From Prochilodus magdalenae (lineage: Eukaryota; Chordata; Actinopteri; Characiformes; Prochilodontidae), in assembly GCA_024036415.1 (NCBI GenBank), contig JAMWET010000763.1:384501-448500 (forward strand): a stretch of 64,000 nt of DNA, read 5' to 3'. Below the pieces are notes generated by a model. It saw only the letters and a program-made list of their open reading frames with translations. It did no database searches and had not been told where the DNA came from. Position numbers and translations under genes: made by a program. This document shows, piece after piece, positions 23,999 to 35,772 of this stretch. How positions within the stretch are numbered: the first letter of the stretch is position 1; each line of letters starts with the position of its first letter.

Positions 23999-26900
23999 TA
24001 TGTGTTGTTTTAGATGGAGCACAATGCCCTATAATCCTATAAAGACTGAATCATATGCATATATCGGATACCAATTTACAAGATTCCAAAATGCATATCT
24101 CTGGTTCCCTGAAGACTAGCACTGTGATCCCGTTATATTTGAAGTCATGTTTAAAGTTGGTTACTTTTTTGCCAAGTTACAGTGTTCTAAATTCCCTGAT
24201 GCTCCAGATATCCGCAGCGGGCAAGCATCTCAGCAAGATCACCTGGGTCAGATACAAATTTGAGAGATTTGGGGGTCAGTATCATCAGTTTCTTAAAGGT
24301 AAGCAGTGCGATCAAATTGGCACGTCATGATCTGAGTGATGCACTTTGGCTTTGTTTTGGATTTTTAAAGTCAGTCTTATTTATGATGTAACCAGAGATT
24401 AGTCAACTTGAAGTTCAGCACTTTTATCTACGTTTTTTGTTAGTCTGCTTAGAAATATCTTCTGAGCAGTTGATGTTCTTCTAAACAGGAGCTTCTTCTG
24501 CCTGTCCTGTATTCGGTGGCATGTACCTAAACACTTCTGGTAGACACTACTTTTATAGTGACCAAAAATAAAGCATTTAGTGCATGCACTAAATTCGAGT
24601 TACAGTCTGATGTAGTCATTCAGTGAGGTTTAGGTTTAGTTTATTTTTATGGTGTCATTCCCACAGCGCCCCATGGCACAGGGAGCCTGCAGCAACCAGA
24701 GCCACAGTGTCTCGCCCTTGAGATTTTTATTGGGTTGTTATGTAGATGCTAACAGAATAGTGTCAGCACCATACAGACAGCCCCGATGTCTGTTTGTTTC
24801 CCACTTCATAATGCATCTCTTTTACCCTGATCCCCCACAACCTGAAACATGATGCATGTAATACATATGATTTAAATGCTAAGTATGTAGTTAGATGCTT
24901 GAGAGTGAAGTTGCATTGATTTAGAGCATCAATGTCTAACATGGTACAGGTAGCATCTGAACCTGTAAGATCCTGGTTTTATAAGAGTAGTGCAAAGCAA
25001 CCACAGTAAGTCAACCTAAATATTCTCTTGACTTAGAGATGACAAGATGATGTTAATCAGGCTCATGCCTAGACAGACCCAGAGGGGTGGCTTGAACCCT
25101 TGTCCCTTTACTCTCAGGCAGTACAAGTGCAGTGTGTCAGTGTGTGCAATACTTCATTTCTCTTGATCACCCCCTCTGGTGCACTACCTTTGGTCCTCCT
25201 TAGTAACTTTGACTTCTAATGCATCTCCTCAGTACTATAAATCCCACCAACAAAACAGTGATAATCCCTTTAGGACAGCAACATATTTCAGAAAGTGGTT
25301 ATTTTGTACAACGACCAAACATCTGCAATACTGGCAATTAGAAATGTTAATGACGACAAGTTTTCTTTGTTGTGATAAGCAGGGATTCATTTGAGACTCT
25401 ATGGGACTCTAAAAGATAGTTATAACTATATTATGTGATTACATAGTGTAGTGAGTAACAGCACAGGTTTGCGTACTGACAGCTGGTGTTCAAACGGCTG
25501 CCTGGGGATAAACTCTTAACATTATGTTTTGTTTTATCTGAAACGTGATCACACTGTTTAAGGGTGTTTAACTGTAATTCATATTCACTTTGCCTTCTTC
25601 TCTGTCACACAAAATGTCACAGGCCTGACAGTGATTGGAATGGTATCAACAGATAATTCCTCAAAGGGGAGCTGTTATGCTTTTCTGTTTTTTCCCCCTT
25701 CCTTTAATGTGTTATAACTTCCTGTGTATACAAATGTTCTGCAAAGTTGTAAAGACCAAAATACACGTCAGAGGGAAAATCCCTATTTCACAGAAACCTC
25801 TGTTTTCATCTGCCTGAAGTGCCTTGCTGGAATTCCAGTCCTTTTTCTCTGTTACAAGGTGATGCCATCTCATAACATAATGATTAATGCCTGCCTACTG
25901 GCAAGTTTCTGTCATTTTGCTGCCTTTTGAAACATCACATCCTGCTCCAGTCTAGCTCACAAAGGTGGATCCAACAACCTGTTCTACCAGACACCATAAC
26001 CTTTCAGAGGAAAAAACATTGATGTGCAAAAATAAAACATTTGAATTTTTTTTTTTTTACTTTTTTGTTTTAGTAGAACATAGCAGATGATCTTTGTGCA
26101 AATTTCAAAATGACTGGACCAACTGCAAAGCTTCAGAATTGCTTGGAATAAAATCACTTCACAATTACTTACTTTTAAAGTACATAAGGTTTTTGCTCTC
26201 TTCTGGAAAATTGCCACTTAGTATTTCCTTCACTGTAAAGCTAATCCAGCTCTTACACAAGTTAACATAATTCTAAAACAGACAGCATCACAAACTTAAT
26301 GTTAGTTTATCACAGAATTCTTTGTCTTCCTGTCATGAGGCCGGTGAAACCTAACCAAGTTTTGGCTACAAATAAACTTCTCAAATAACATTGTGCAAAC
26401 AAAGTTAAACATTCTGGACAGGACCCGTTTGGGTTTCTGTTCATAGCGTAAACACAAACTGGGGATTAATATGGGGCTGAGAAAAACTGATGTAACTGTA
26501 AGAACTGGAGAAACATTTCAGAACTAACTGCCAGCTGATCTTTAGAGTGACTTGACGTGACTTGGCAAATAAACATTATAACCATGCTAATGCTTATTGG
26601 CCTGTGTTTTACACACAGCTACTCTGTCTCCATGCTCCACTGTCCAGCCAGTGCGATTGCATGTCTCTCTACCTTTTATCTGTACTCCTTCAGATTGAAA
26701 AAATGTGTTGCAAGAGGTAAATCAGGGTTCAAATCTGGCAAGAAGTTATGTAATTTAGGCATAGCCCTATATATACTTCCAGTTTTTATGTATCACCATC
26801 ATCATGATGACCTCAAATTGGTGCATCCTTATCTTTAAATATGTGGTACCTTATAACACGTTATTAGACCATATAGCATTAACACAGATTTATTCGCAGT

Positions 26901-27040
26901 CACCATAGCCATCCCTGTAGTCATCAAAGCTTCCGGTTTTAAGTGATCCTATTTAGGCAAGATGTGGAAAAGTTCCTGCTTTAAAACAAGCTGGGAAGTG
27001 TAATCAGGGATTTACCACCTAGGCTGAAAGATTTGCCCTA
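23999..27040. other. AT-rich region, no gene recognised
   Basis: Apart from the possible SINE head at 25441-25505 and a T-run near 26048-26060, nothing is identified. Confidence 0.4.
25441..25505 (+). repeat. Possible tRNA-like SINE head
   Basis: agtgtagtgagtaacagcac (box A-like) is followed at tRNA-like spacing by tggtgttcaaacggc (box B-like). It is similar in layout to the fragment at 16745-16862, but no tail is identified. Confidence 0.3.
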
Positions 27041-27540
27041 ATTCCATCTTTACATTAGATTGTGCTAAATCTGACGTCCTGATTGCTATCCATTTGCTTG
27101 CGGCCCATGCCGGTGCCTTAAGGCAGAAAGCTGGCATAAAGCATACGTGGCATGCTAAGAAGGGTCAATCCCCATTGCTCCTTTCCCCTGCACTTAGCTT
27201 TGATACTGCAAGGAAGTCACCAGCCGGATGGTGGAGAAGTGAGGACCCTATAGATGCCGTGGGCTAAAATAAGTGATAGATTAAAGGCAGCAGCACAGGC
27301 CCACTCAGCAGAACGGGAGGTGGACGGGACAGTGGGTGCACAGATACATTCCGTCTCATTTGCACTTAGGAGCTCATGAATAATTAAAGAGTCAGTGATG
27401 GGCTTGTCTGGACTTCCAGCTCTGTGATTGATAGAATGAAAAGAGGCTTTGTCTGCCCATTCCTGCTGGCGAGAGAGGGCAAGATCTTGAAAGGGAGTGA
27501 AAGAGGGTGAGAGAGAGAGTTTGAGAGAGTCTCAAAAAAG
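27041..27540. other. Repeat-free block, possible conserved non-coding element
   Basis: Mixed composition without open frames, ending in a GA-rich patch at 27495-27530. Suggestive only. Confidence 0.2.
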
Positions 27541-27899
27541 CAACAAAATTAACAAATTATAAATAACCATTAATAATCCTTTCTTAATTACACCACATTT
27601 CAGTCACCAGGCAATAAGGTTGTGCTTAATTAGAAGTTAGTAGCTGCAAGCCGAATCTGGATGCTTTCTCCTCAAACTACTACACAATGCATGAGATTGA
27701 CTCTGAGATTAATGTTCATTTATTTGATTTCCAGGGAAACAACCAGCAACAGCAAGTTACAGCAACAGCAAGAAACTCACTTTCACACCTCCAAAGTTCA
27801 CTCTTAGAAGCTGGAATAGCATTCTGCTTCTCACCATCCAAGCAATCCTATTAACAAATGTATACATCTGCATGGACATGAAAAAGTGTAGTATACAAT

Positions 27900-28201
27900 C
27901 ACTGGCCACTTTATTAGAAGCGCCTACCTTGCTGGTGTACGCTTACAAGTCATAGCTAATTTGTTGTCATGTACAGATTGACCCCAGCCATTCTCAGCTC
28001 TTTAACAGTAGTCAGCAGTCCTGTGGTCATAAACTGACCAATGATGAATGGGGGAGAAGACGGCTAATAAACTGTGAATGGAGAAAAATGGCCTACAGTA
28101 TGTAACTGTACACCTATATGCTAGACCAATAAGGTATGTGGAGCTCATAAAGTAGCCAGCGAGTGGAAGTACAAGTTAATGGTTTCTAATAAAGTGGAGC
28201 A
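27900..28201. mobile_element. MITE with ggccactttattagaa inverted ends, about 300 bp
   Basis: The left end is tggccactttattagaagc and the right end is gtttctaataaagtggagc, an inverted match over about 18 bp. The interior has no coding frame. The left end resembles the fragment at 6886-7245. Confidence 0.7.
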
Positions 28202-28279
28202 TGTGTGTAGCATGTGTATTTATGAGAACCTTAAAGTATACGATCATTGCCATTTAACAGAGGTCATCCTTTTGACCCA

Positions 28280-28482
28280 GGTCAGATAGAAGGCTTTCAG
28301 TTCATATGAATCAGTGATAGACGGCCTTCAGTCTATTTAAGTCAGTGATAGAGGGCTGTCAGTCCATACGAGTCAGTGACAGAGGTCTGTCAGTCCATGT
28401 GAGTCATTGATGGAGGGTTTTCTGTCCATATAAGTCAGTGATAGAAGGCTGTCAGTCCATCCCGAGTCAGTGATAGAGATAC
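28280..28482. repeat. 31-bp minisatellite, about 6 copies
   Basis: Units of the form agtcagtgatagaaggctg then tcagtccata start at about 28340, 28371, 28402, 28433 and 28465, giving a period of 31 bp (one of 32). Two more diverged units precede them. Confidence 0.9.
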
Positions 28483-31400
28483 AGCACATTTCTATTATGT
28501 TTTTTAGATATTGCAGGATGTTTAACACACAACACTCAAGTTTAGTGTTACGTAGAAATATCAATAATTTATAATTCCCATTTATAATAATGTCTCCATC
28601 TCTACTCAAAATAAATCAGTTTACTAAAGGCCTATGATCTGGACAGCCAGCGCCAATCAAACTTCGACCCCAACCAAGCTCTTGGCTATTCTGAATAAAC
28701 ACAAATCTAATTGTGTACACAATCATAGATGCGTGAGAGCAAAGCAATCACTCCACACCTGAAGCAAGATGATGAACGCTATGGTATTCTGTTATTGGAA
28801 CGGCAGTATCAGACAGCTGCTGTAAGCATGCAAGCATTTTTAAATTTTAAAAAGGAACAAACACTTCGCTTTCATATCTGAGACGTCTGTGAAATGGAAA
28901 CAGCGGAAAAACTGTTGGTGTGTATGTTATTTGCTTTATTTATCTCTTTACTGGATTTATGAGCAGTGCTGAAAGTTTAATGATGATGTCCCATGCTGTC
29001 AGAGCACTTGCATAATTACTGTGCAGGATGCCTTTTCCATTAATTTACATCAATGTTTGAATTCATCTTGCCTCCTTTCATGGGGAATTTGGCACTAATT
29101 ATAATGATCAAATCACACCTCTGTCAGATAAACAAACATTAGGACTTCTCCTGAGGAGGTGAAGAGCATCCCAATCATCATCATATACATAAAATATAAA
29201 TTATAAAATAATAAATTATATAAAAATATAAATTACACAAAAGGCACCAACATAGGTCCAATAAGCTGTTACTGAGGAAAGGAAAAAACAAACCAGAAGA
29301 AAGTTCATTAAGGGAACATGCAAGGTTGCAGCTTGCAACAGCACATCAAGATTACAGCATGGTCAGCTGAGAGCAATGCTGACCAAACCACTGGACAAAG
29401 ACCTAAGCATCATCACACAGTGACATCACCACACCAGTCATGCTGCCACGGAGACTAGGAGCCAGAGGCCAGGGCACAGTGATGATGTAATTAGAACCGA
29501 AGGAGATGACGACCACAGTAGTATATTGGTCATGGCGATGACGATGACGACAGTATGAGAGCATCTCTAAAAAAAGCCTGGAGCCCTAAGACAGAGTCCA
29601 CTAAGCAGCTACGAAGTAGGCCAACTCCCCAGAATATTCAAGCTGTTGTAATTGATTTTTTTGTGTATCCTGAACTAATTAGTCTGAGACAAATAAATAA
29701 ACTAAGATACAGCAACTCAGAGACCCAGCAGCAATCAATGACCTCAGCACTGGGATAAATCTCTCTAATTCTGTTCTAGTAGAGGAAACACCAGTTACAT
29801 TTGTCATTCGCTGTGGTAACGACGTGTAGAAAAGAAAATAATCAACTGATCACGCACAAACTATTTCTTTCATAGTAGCTATACTGAGATTTAAAAAAAT
29901 GTGATTCCACTTAATATAAAACTTGCCAATGCAAGCCAGCATGTAACCTTGCCATCGTTAGTCACCTGTGACTGAAACATACCTAATAGGATGTAACACA
30001 TCAATGAGCCAATATAGGCCGTGATTCGATGTGGCAAGTTCCTGGACGTAGGTGAAATCATTGTTCAGCCACTCTTGCATTTGCCAAATTTGCCTTTCTC
30101 GTCACAATTCTGATGAGAATTTCCCGCAGATTTTAATTTTTGCCGCTGCTGGTAGATCCATTTCACCATACCTTTTCATACACCTGCAAATTGATCTATT
30201 TTCCTCACACTATGCCCAAATGCGATCACTCCATTTAGCCAATCATTAATATTTGCTTTGCGACCAACCTCTTCTAAATCTATGAATTCTGTTGCACAAC
30301 CCCCAGCTATTTAAGTAATTTGGGTAAACCCCCAGGGGATTACTCGTTCTAGTATAAAAAGTCAGACTAGGAATGCAACCAAAATTTCTCCAGAAACTTG
30401 AAAAAAGGGTTTGGATAACTGCCCAATGCCATGACATTCATGTCCATGTTGACCTTATGTAAACATCTGAGCACAACTGCAGATAAGCTGCCTCATCACA
30501 GATAAAGCCTCCAAGGGGGTGTTTAGATAACACTTTTTCACTTGTCTGTGGTGTAATGCACACTAAAAAGCACGCTTTCAGTCTGTGCAGTGTGTGTCAC
30601 CCTCTCAGGATTATCCCTCCCATGTCGACAATGTTGTACACATCATCAAAGAACTATAAATCTCAGGAATGCTGCATGCTAAAGACTTACTTCCATTTTT
30701 CTCCCCACAAGTGTAGCATTGGGGGTCAGTGGTGACTGTACAGCTTTCAGAAGCTTTAGAACTCAATCTTAAAGTTATTTTGGAGACTTTGTAAAATAAA
30801 TTTATGATGATAAATCTAACACTGAATGTGTTCTGTAATTATTTATGCATTTCGCCATGTTAAAATATTTAGCAAAATATAAAAGAATCATATATGATCC
30901 ACATATTATGCATCCTGTCGATGTCTGATCCATATAGTATGCACAAATTTCCAATGTTTGATACTTACATATATGTACATATATTTTAAAATACATGCTT
31001 AACTCTGTATGATTCATTTATCTTTTCATGATACGTTAGATTTGTACCAACTATACAGCAGATTAAAAGCAAAAGCTTTTCTGCTGTTACTGCTGTTCGT
31101 CATGCTCTGACTGACCTTAAGTGAGGCTTGGCATCAGGGTAATGTCTGCACATTACCATTCACTCTACGTGTAATGTAATGTAATGTACTTTACACATGT
31201 GTGTCATTTTGGATCTGATTACATGTAGTGTGCAGGTAAACAGAGATTTTCCTCAGATTGTTGAGCAATGTGTTCATAAAAACACTACAGTCTTATTCTA
31301 TCGTCCGAATGAATACAATCAGATTAGAGAAAATCTTTGAATGTAAACATGAAATCTTTGAATGTGAACATGAATTTTAAAGCATTTGCTATTGGGACAT

Positions 31401-32617
31401 TAAGCACAGAACTTTGACACACTGTGAACAAGCTGTAGTTGGTAGTCTAGGTAACAAATCGTGAGAGAAAAATAATTGTAGTCGACAGATGTCGCAGAGC
31501 TGCAGCCTTTGTCCTACGCCGGCAACTAAATGTCAAAATAGAACAGTATCTGTCTATGGAAACCTATATGACATTAAGGATTTTAAGCTAAGGGTCATTA
31601 CAGCAACCAACAATACCACTCGTATTCCACACATGTGTTTCACAAGTTCTTTCCCTGTCACCCATTCTGCTGCCATTGCCTAGAAAGTGCAATGTGGATG
31701 GGCATTTTTTATTTGGACAGCTTTCTAAATGAACTGCAGGTGCAGAAAAAGTTTCAAAAATGAAACATCTTATCAATGCACATTGATCCTAGTTTGAATA
31801 GCAGGCAACTTGTTCAGTTTCTATGTTCAACAGGGAGCAAGGCAATGGGGTGTGAGGGGCACAGCTCTGTGATTTCTGTAGAACTTTAAGCTTCTACCCA
31901 ATCAGAGCATGCGACAACGACAGCATCCTTGTTCCTTTGTTTTAAATGTAAGTGACAAGAACTGGAACACCCAAGTAGACACAGATTTTGTCTCTTTTTC
32001 CATATCACTATATTGTATTGAGCAACACTCATTGCTTGGACTGTAAATTGGTGACATGAAAGCAGTCACATTTACCAAGCAGATGTTAGAATGACCTCTT
32101 AAGAAAGCTTTAGCAAACTTGTCGTTTAGCAACACTTTTGTGCCTCAATACTAATATATAGCTCATCAACTCTGTTTAGAACATCATCATGTCTTGTCTC
32201 TGTATCTCAAAGTCTATGCTAATTCATTGTGAATTCTGAATGAATCACGCCTGTAATTCAACAGCAGATGAATGCGCTGCATGTCCTGGGTTGATAAGCA
32301 GGAATCTGTTTTTATGTGATGCCACGGTGGCCTCAGTCATTTCCATAGATCAAATGAAGTCATCTGAAGTGTCATCAGCATCTCAATGCAACAGCAGCTC
32401 AGTGGATATTCACACAAGCATGTGAGAGACCATCACAGACAACTTGATCTCCACTCCACCGCCTCTCCCTTTGCAGGGCTTTGTTGCTGAGGTCTGTGTT
32501 TGACCCTGTGACAGGGCAGACAACCAGGCCATGTCTAACACTCCCCACCCTGCAGTCAGGTGATATGAGTCTGCCCCTGTATGCACACTGTGACTCCTCT
32601 GTTTCACCCAGACACAG
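28483..32617. other. AT-rich region, no gene recognised
   Basis: Small local duplications exist (atctttgaatgt(a/g)aacatga twice at 31336-31373; gtaat repeats at 31171-31187; gatgacgac near 29537-29551). No exon or RNA gene is supported. Confidence 0.4.
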
Positions 32618-32627
32618 AACTGAAGAG

Positions 32628-32696
<69 letters not shown>

Positions 32697-32697
32697 G

Positions 32698-32759
<62 letters not shown>

Positions 32760-33345
32760 GGAGAATGTTAGACTGAAACAGAAATAAGACAGAGTGTGAG
32801 ATGGAGTAAAAGAGGCAGACTAAGGGTGAGAGGGAAAGACTAATTGAATGAGAGAGAAAAAGAGAGAGACAGCAGCAAAAACATTCCAATAGAGTGAAAA
32901 AAGCAGTAAGAAATGGAACAGAAAGAGAAAGAGAGAATAAGAGAGGTAGAGTGAGTCAGAAAGAAAAAAAAATAGAGATAAAAGAAAAAAGTAGAGGGGT
33001 TGACAGACAGAGAGAGAATGAAGTAAAAAGAGAGATAAGAGAGAGGTAGAGTTGTAGAATGTGAGAGAGAGAGTTAGAGAGAAAGTTAGAGCGGAGAGAA
33101 TGATAAAATTTAATAGGAGAAAGGTAAAGACTAAGAGGGATGAAGCATGAGAGAGGTAAAGAGGAATAAGAGAGAGGTAGAGTGGTAGAGAGTGTGTGAC
33201 AGAGTGAGGTAGAGACAGAGAAAGAGAGAGATGCAATAGTGTATCTTGTTACATTCAAGCTAATAAAGCACCACTGAACAGAAAGAGAGAGAGGTAGAGA
33301 GGTGGTGAGAGAGAGAAAGAGCGCGAGAGGGATGAGGGTGATGGA
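32618..33345. repeat. Purine-rich low-complexity tract with (GA)n and (AAAG)n
   Basis: The plus strand is almost all A and G: (GA)n at about 32629-32690, a clean (AAAG)n at 32700-32759, then more than 500 bp of degenerate agag sequence. The long open frames seen here on both strands are products of the simple repeat. Such tracts can form triplex (H-DNA) structures. Confidence 0.9.
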
Positions 33346-33740
33346 GAAGACATGAAAAGTACTAAATATAGAGCCTTTAAACTCGACCGCTTTTCCTCGA
33401 CGCTCGTTCGTCACAAGAAAAGTTACTGAAGAATATCACAGTAGTTGCTGAATAAGACGTCTTTAGATAATAAGATCACTATAATAACTGATTAATAATC
33501 CTTGTTTTTGGATTATCCTGGCATAAGGATTAAACAAAAACTGCAATGTCAGTTTTGTTATTAAAATCCTGTAGGCTTCATCCTGTGTGGATTCAGTAAA
33601 ACTGACTTTCAGACATATACCTAAGCCCCCCCGGTCAGTGACCGGACTCACCCACACAGAGAGAAACAGGAAGTAATCATGAAGAGTATAAGCAGCGTGC
33701 AGGACAGGGATGGAGAAGAGAAGAAGAGGAAGGGTCTTAC

Positions 33741-33822
33741 CTTGTTGGCTGCGTTTCTGGGCGTAGACCACCACCACTGCTGCGAGCACCACACAGCACA
33801 CCGACGTCACAATATTGGCCAT
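33741..33822 (-). CDS. Candidate internal or first coding exon, hydrophobic segment
   Basis: Read on the minus strand, a pyrimidine/TG-rich tract ending tgtgtgtttgcag (33823 upward) precedes ATGGCCAATATTGTG, and the segment ends CAACAAG followed by gtaagac at 33740 downward, so both splice sites match the vertebrate consensus. The 82-bp exon encodes MANIVTSVCCVVLAAVVVVY then AQKRSQQ and ends in phase 1. The product is a 20-residue hydrophobic stretch followed by a basic KR cluster: either a signal peptide (possible cleavage after VYA), an N-terminal membrane anchor, or a transmembrane exon inside a longer protein. The ATG directly after the acceptor is in a good start context at +4 (G). Codons end mostly in G or C, unlike the flanks. 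One other frame is also open over the exon, so frame choice rests on the hydrophobic pattern. No partner exon was found in the window and I do not recognise the gene. Confidence 0.5.
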
Positions 33823-33845
33823 CTGCAAACACACACACACACAGG
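33823..33845 (-). promoter_or_regulatory. 3' splice acceptor tract of the candidate exon
   Basis: On the minus strand cctgtgtgtgtgtgtttgcag leads into the exon. The TG run doubles as the pyrimidine-poor part of the tract, and length change in this microsatellite could affect splicing. Confidence 0.45.
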
Positions 33846-33913
33846 GGCGACGGTAAGCTTCCGGCCAGAAACACCCACCCAGCGGCACTGATGGCCAGCC
33901 AACATCAGGAGAC

Positions 33914-34231
33914 TTCCCTCTCTCTCTCTCTCTCTTTCTCTCTCGCCCTCACACACTCTCCCTCTCCCTCTCCCTTTCTCTCTCACTCTTCCTCTCTGTA
34001 TCTCCCAAGCCCCCGCCCTCTCCACTCTCTCCTCTCTCTCTCTCTCTCTCTCTCCCTCCCTTACTCTTCCACACTCACTCACCCTTTCTCTTTCTCTATG
34101 ACTGGCTCCTCATCCCCCGCCCGCTCCTCCTCTCTCCTCTCTCTCATTCTTTCCATTTTCCTCTTTTCTCCTTTCACCCTCCTTTTTCTTTCTCCTTTTC
34201 CAATCCTCCATCTCTCACTCCTAGCATCTTA

Positions 34232-34299
<68 letters not shown>

Positions 34300-34312
34300 T
34301 CTCTCTCTCTTG
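33914..34312. repeat. Pyrimidine-rich tract with (CT)n blocks
   Basis: The plus strand is almost all C and T, with perfect (CT)n at about 34218-34291. Its polarity is opposite to the purine tract at 32618-33345. Open frames through it are simple-repeat artefacts. Confidence 0.9.
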
Positions 34313-34460
34313 CACACATCTTACAGTAGATGGTCAGTAGAACATGAGCGTCCACATAGAAAGCTAACTCCTTAAACACACACGCGTGCAAATAGCTTTA
34401 AAGGGCCAGCAGAGTCAGAGAGCAAAAGGACCTTAGCCTTCTCTCTCTGGCCTCTGGGTG

Positions 34461-34479
34461 CAGAGTGAAAGGGAAAGAA

Positions 34480-34535
<56 letters not shown>
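34461..34535. repeat. (GA)n microsatellite
   Basis: About 50 bp of perfect GA after a degenerate start. Confidence 0.95.
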
Positions 34536-34538
<3 letters not shown>

Positions 34539-34734
34539 CAGGAGCAGACAATGCTAGGCTCTGTATGTCTGCGGATGTTTTCAGGCTTATCTGGCATTTA
34601 CACTATTGCCCACTGGTCTCTCACTCCTCCATCACCCCCCACCAACCCGCACTCCAGCCTAAAGCCTCTCTCATGCCTCCCTTCACTTGCCGAATCTCTG
34701 TATTCATTTCTGTCTTGTTTTCCCTCTGTGTTCT

Positions 34735-35772
34735 GGCTGTCAAAAGTTTGGGGACAACCCATACTCCATTTGAAACATAATTTTGTAAGAGCTGAAACTT
34801 CTCCTTCACTCGCAGCTTGGATCTCAACTAAGTCTTAGCTTAAACGACACAAACAGGCTGAGTGTCTTTAGGTGCAAATAACATCTGATTCTTTACTTCC
34901 AGTGGAACAGACAAACAATGACACTGGACTACCGTCTATGCTGGAAAAGAAAAAAAACAGTGATGGTGACGGGAACAAATATGCTGTCTGGAGTCTGAGA
35001 TGTTGTTTTATGGTGGTTATAGAAATTTCTTTCAGCCTATTTACCCTTATCCATTCATGGAGAAGGGATACATGTAGGGTGTTGTGAGGCAAAATAGTCC
35101 CCAAAGAAAACGCATTATTTTCAGATTTTTCACTATTTGACAATCATCCACATATAAAAGTCAGATAACACATGAAGGTTCACTTTTGGTTTTGTTCAGA
35201 AATAAAATCTAATCTATATTTGTGTTGCAGACAAATGAGGCCCCTGGTTCCTATCACCACCACTGTAAAGAAAGGGCTGAATTATTTAGAACCTTCGAAA
35301 AATGGGGGGAATTTCTCATTAAGAGTTTAGGAACTAGGTTATCTGAAATCCAGTGCTTTCACAATATGTGAGTGATTTACTTCAATAATATCTTAATAAT
35401 ACCTCAATTTAGCACGTATGAGCCAATAGACATGCTTCTTTGACATCTAGACTGCCAGTAGGTTGCCTTACAGAATTCTATAAGTATACAGGCCACACTC
35501 ACTTTTGTAATTAAAACATATGAATTAAAAAAAAAAAAGCTTTGCACTGAAATCATGACCAAGCTAAAAGCTCAGACAGATGCTGGTTTAAACCACTAAA
35601 TGGTTTGAATTTTGACATCATAGCAGGGGGGATCTATTTGTGGCATTGTTCCCAAAGTACAAACCTGTTTTGTTTTTAAAATTTTAAGTTATTGCAAATC
35701 TATAAATGAACCATTTGCCATTGTACTGAAAACAAGTTAAGCTAGGTGTCCCCAAACTTTTGCTGTGCAGCA
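34735..35772. mobile_element. Non-autonomous Tc1-like element, about 1.04 kb
   Basis: The left end is gctgtcaaaagtttggggac and the right end is gtccccaaacttttgctgtg, sharing a 16-bp inverted core (caaaagtttggggaca). These words match the terminal repeats of many fish Tc1-like elements. No transposase frame remains. About 308 bp of the interior is a separate nested element (34958-35265). Confidence 0.65.
34958..35265 (+). mobile_element. 308-bp inverted-repeat element, copy 3, nested
   Basis: It starts cagtgatggtgacgggaac and ends gttcctatcaccaccactg, inverted repeats of about 19 bp with two mismatches. The interior includes ccattcatggagaagggata, catgtaggg, tccccaaagaaaacgc and tttgtgttgcagac. 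This is the best-preserved copy. It lies inside the Tc1-like element, so it inserted later than that element. Confidence 0.8.

Noticed and set aside
28280..28482. CRISPR-like array
   Set aside because: The repeats are directly tandem at 31 bp with no unique spacers and the genome is vertebrate; it is a minisatellite.
32410..33414. Long serine/leucine-rich and Arg/Glu-rich frames
   Set aside because: They are translations of (GA)n, (AAAG)n and related low-complexity sequence.
33463..33888. 141-codon frame containing the candidate exon
   Set aside because: Only 33741-33822 is accepted. The rest of the frame runs through the intron on both sides beyond clear splice sites.
33891..34340. 149-codon serine/leucine-rich plus frame
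   Set aside because: It is a translation of the (CT)n-rich tract.
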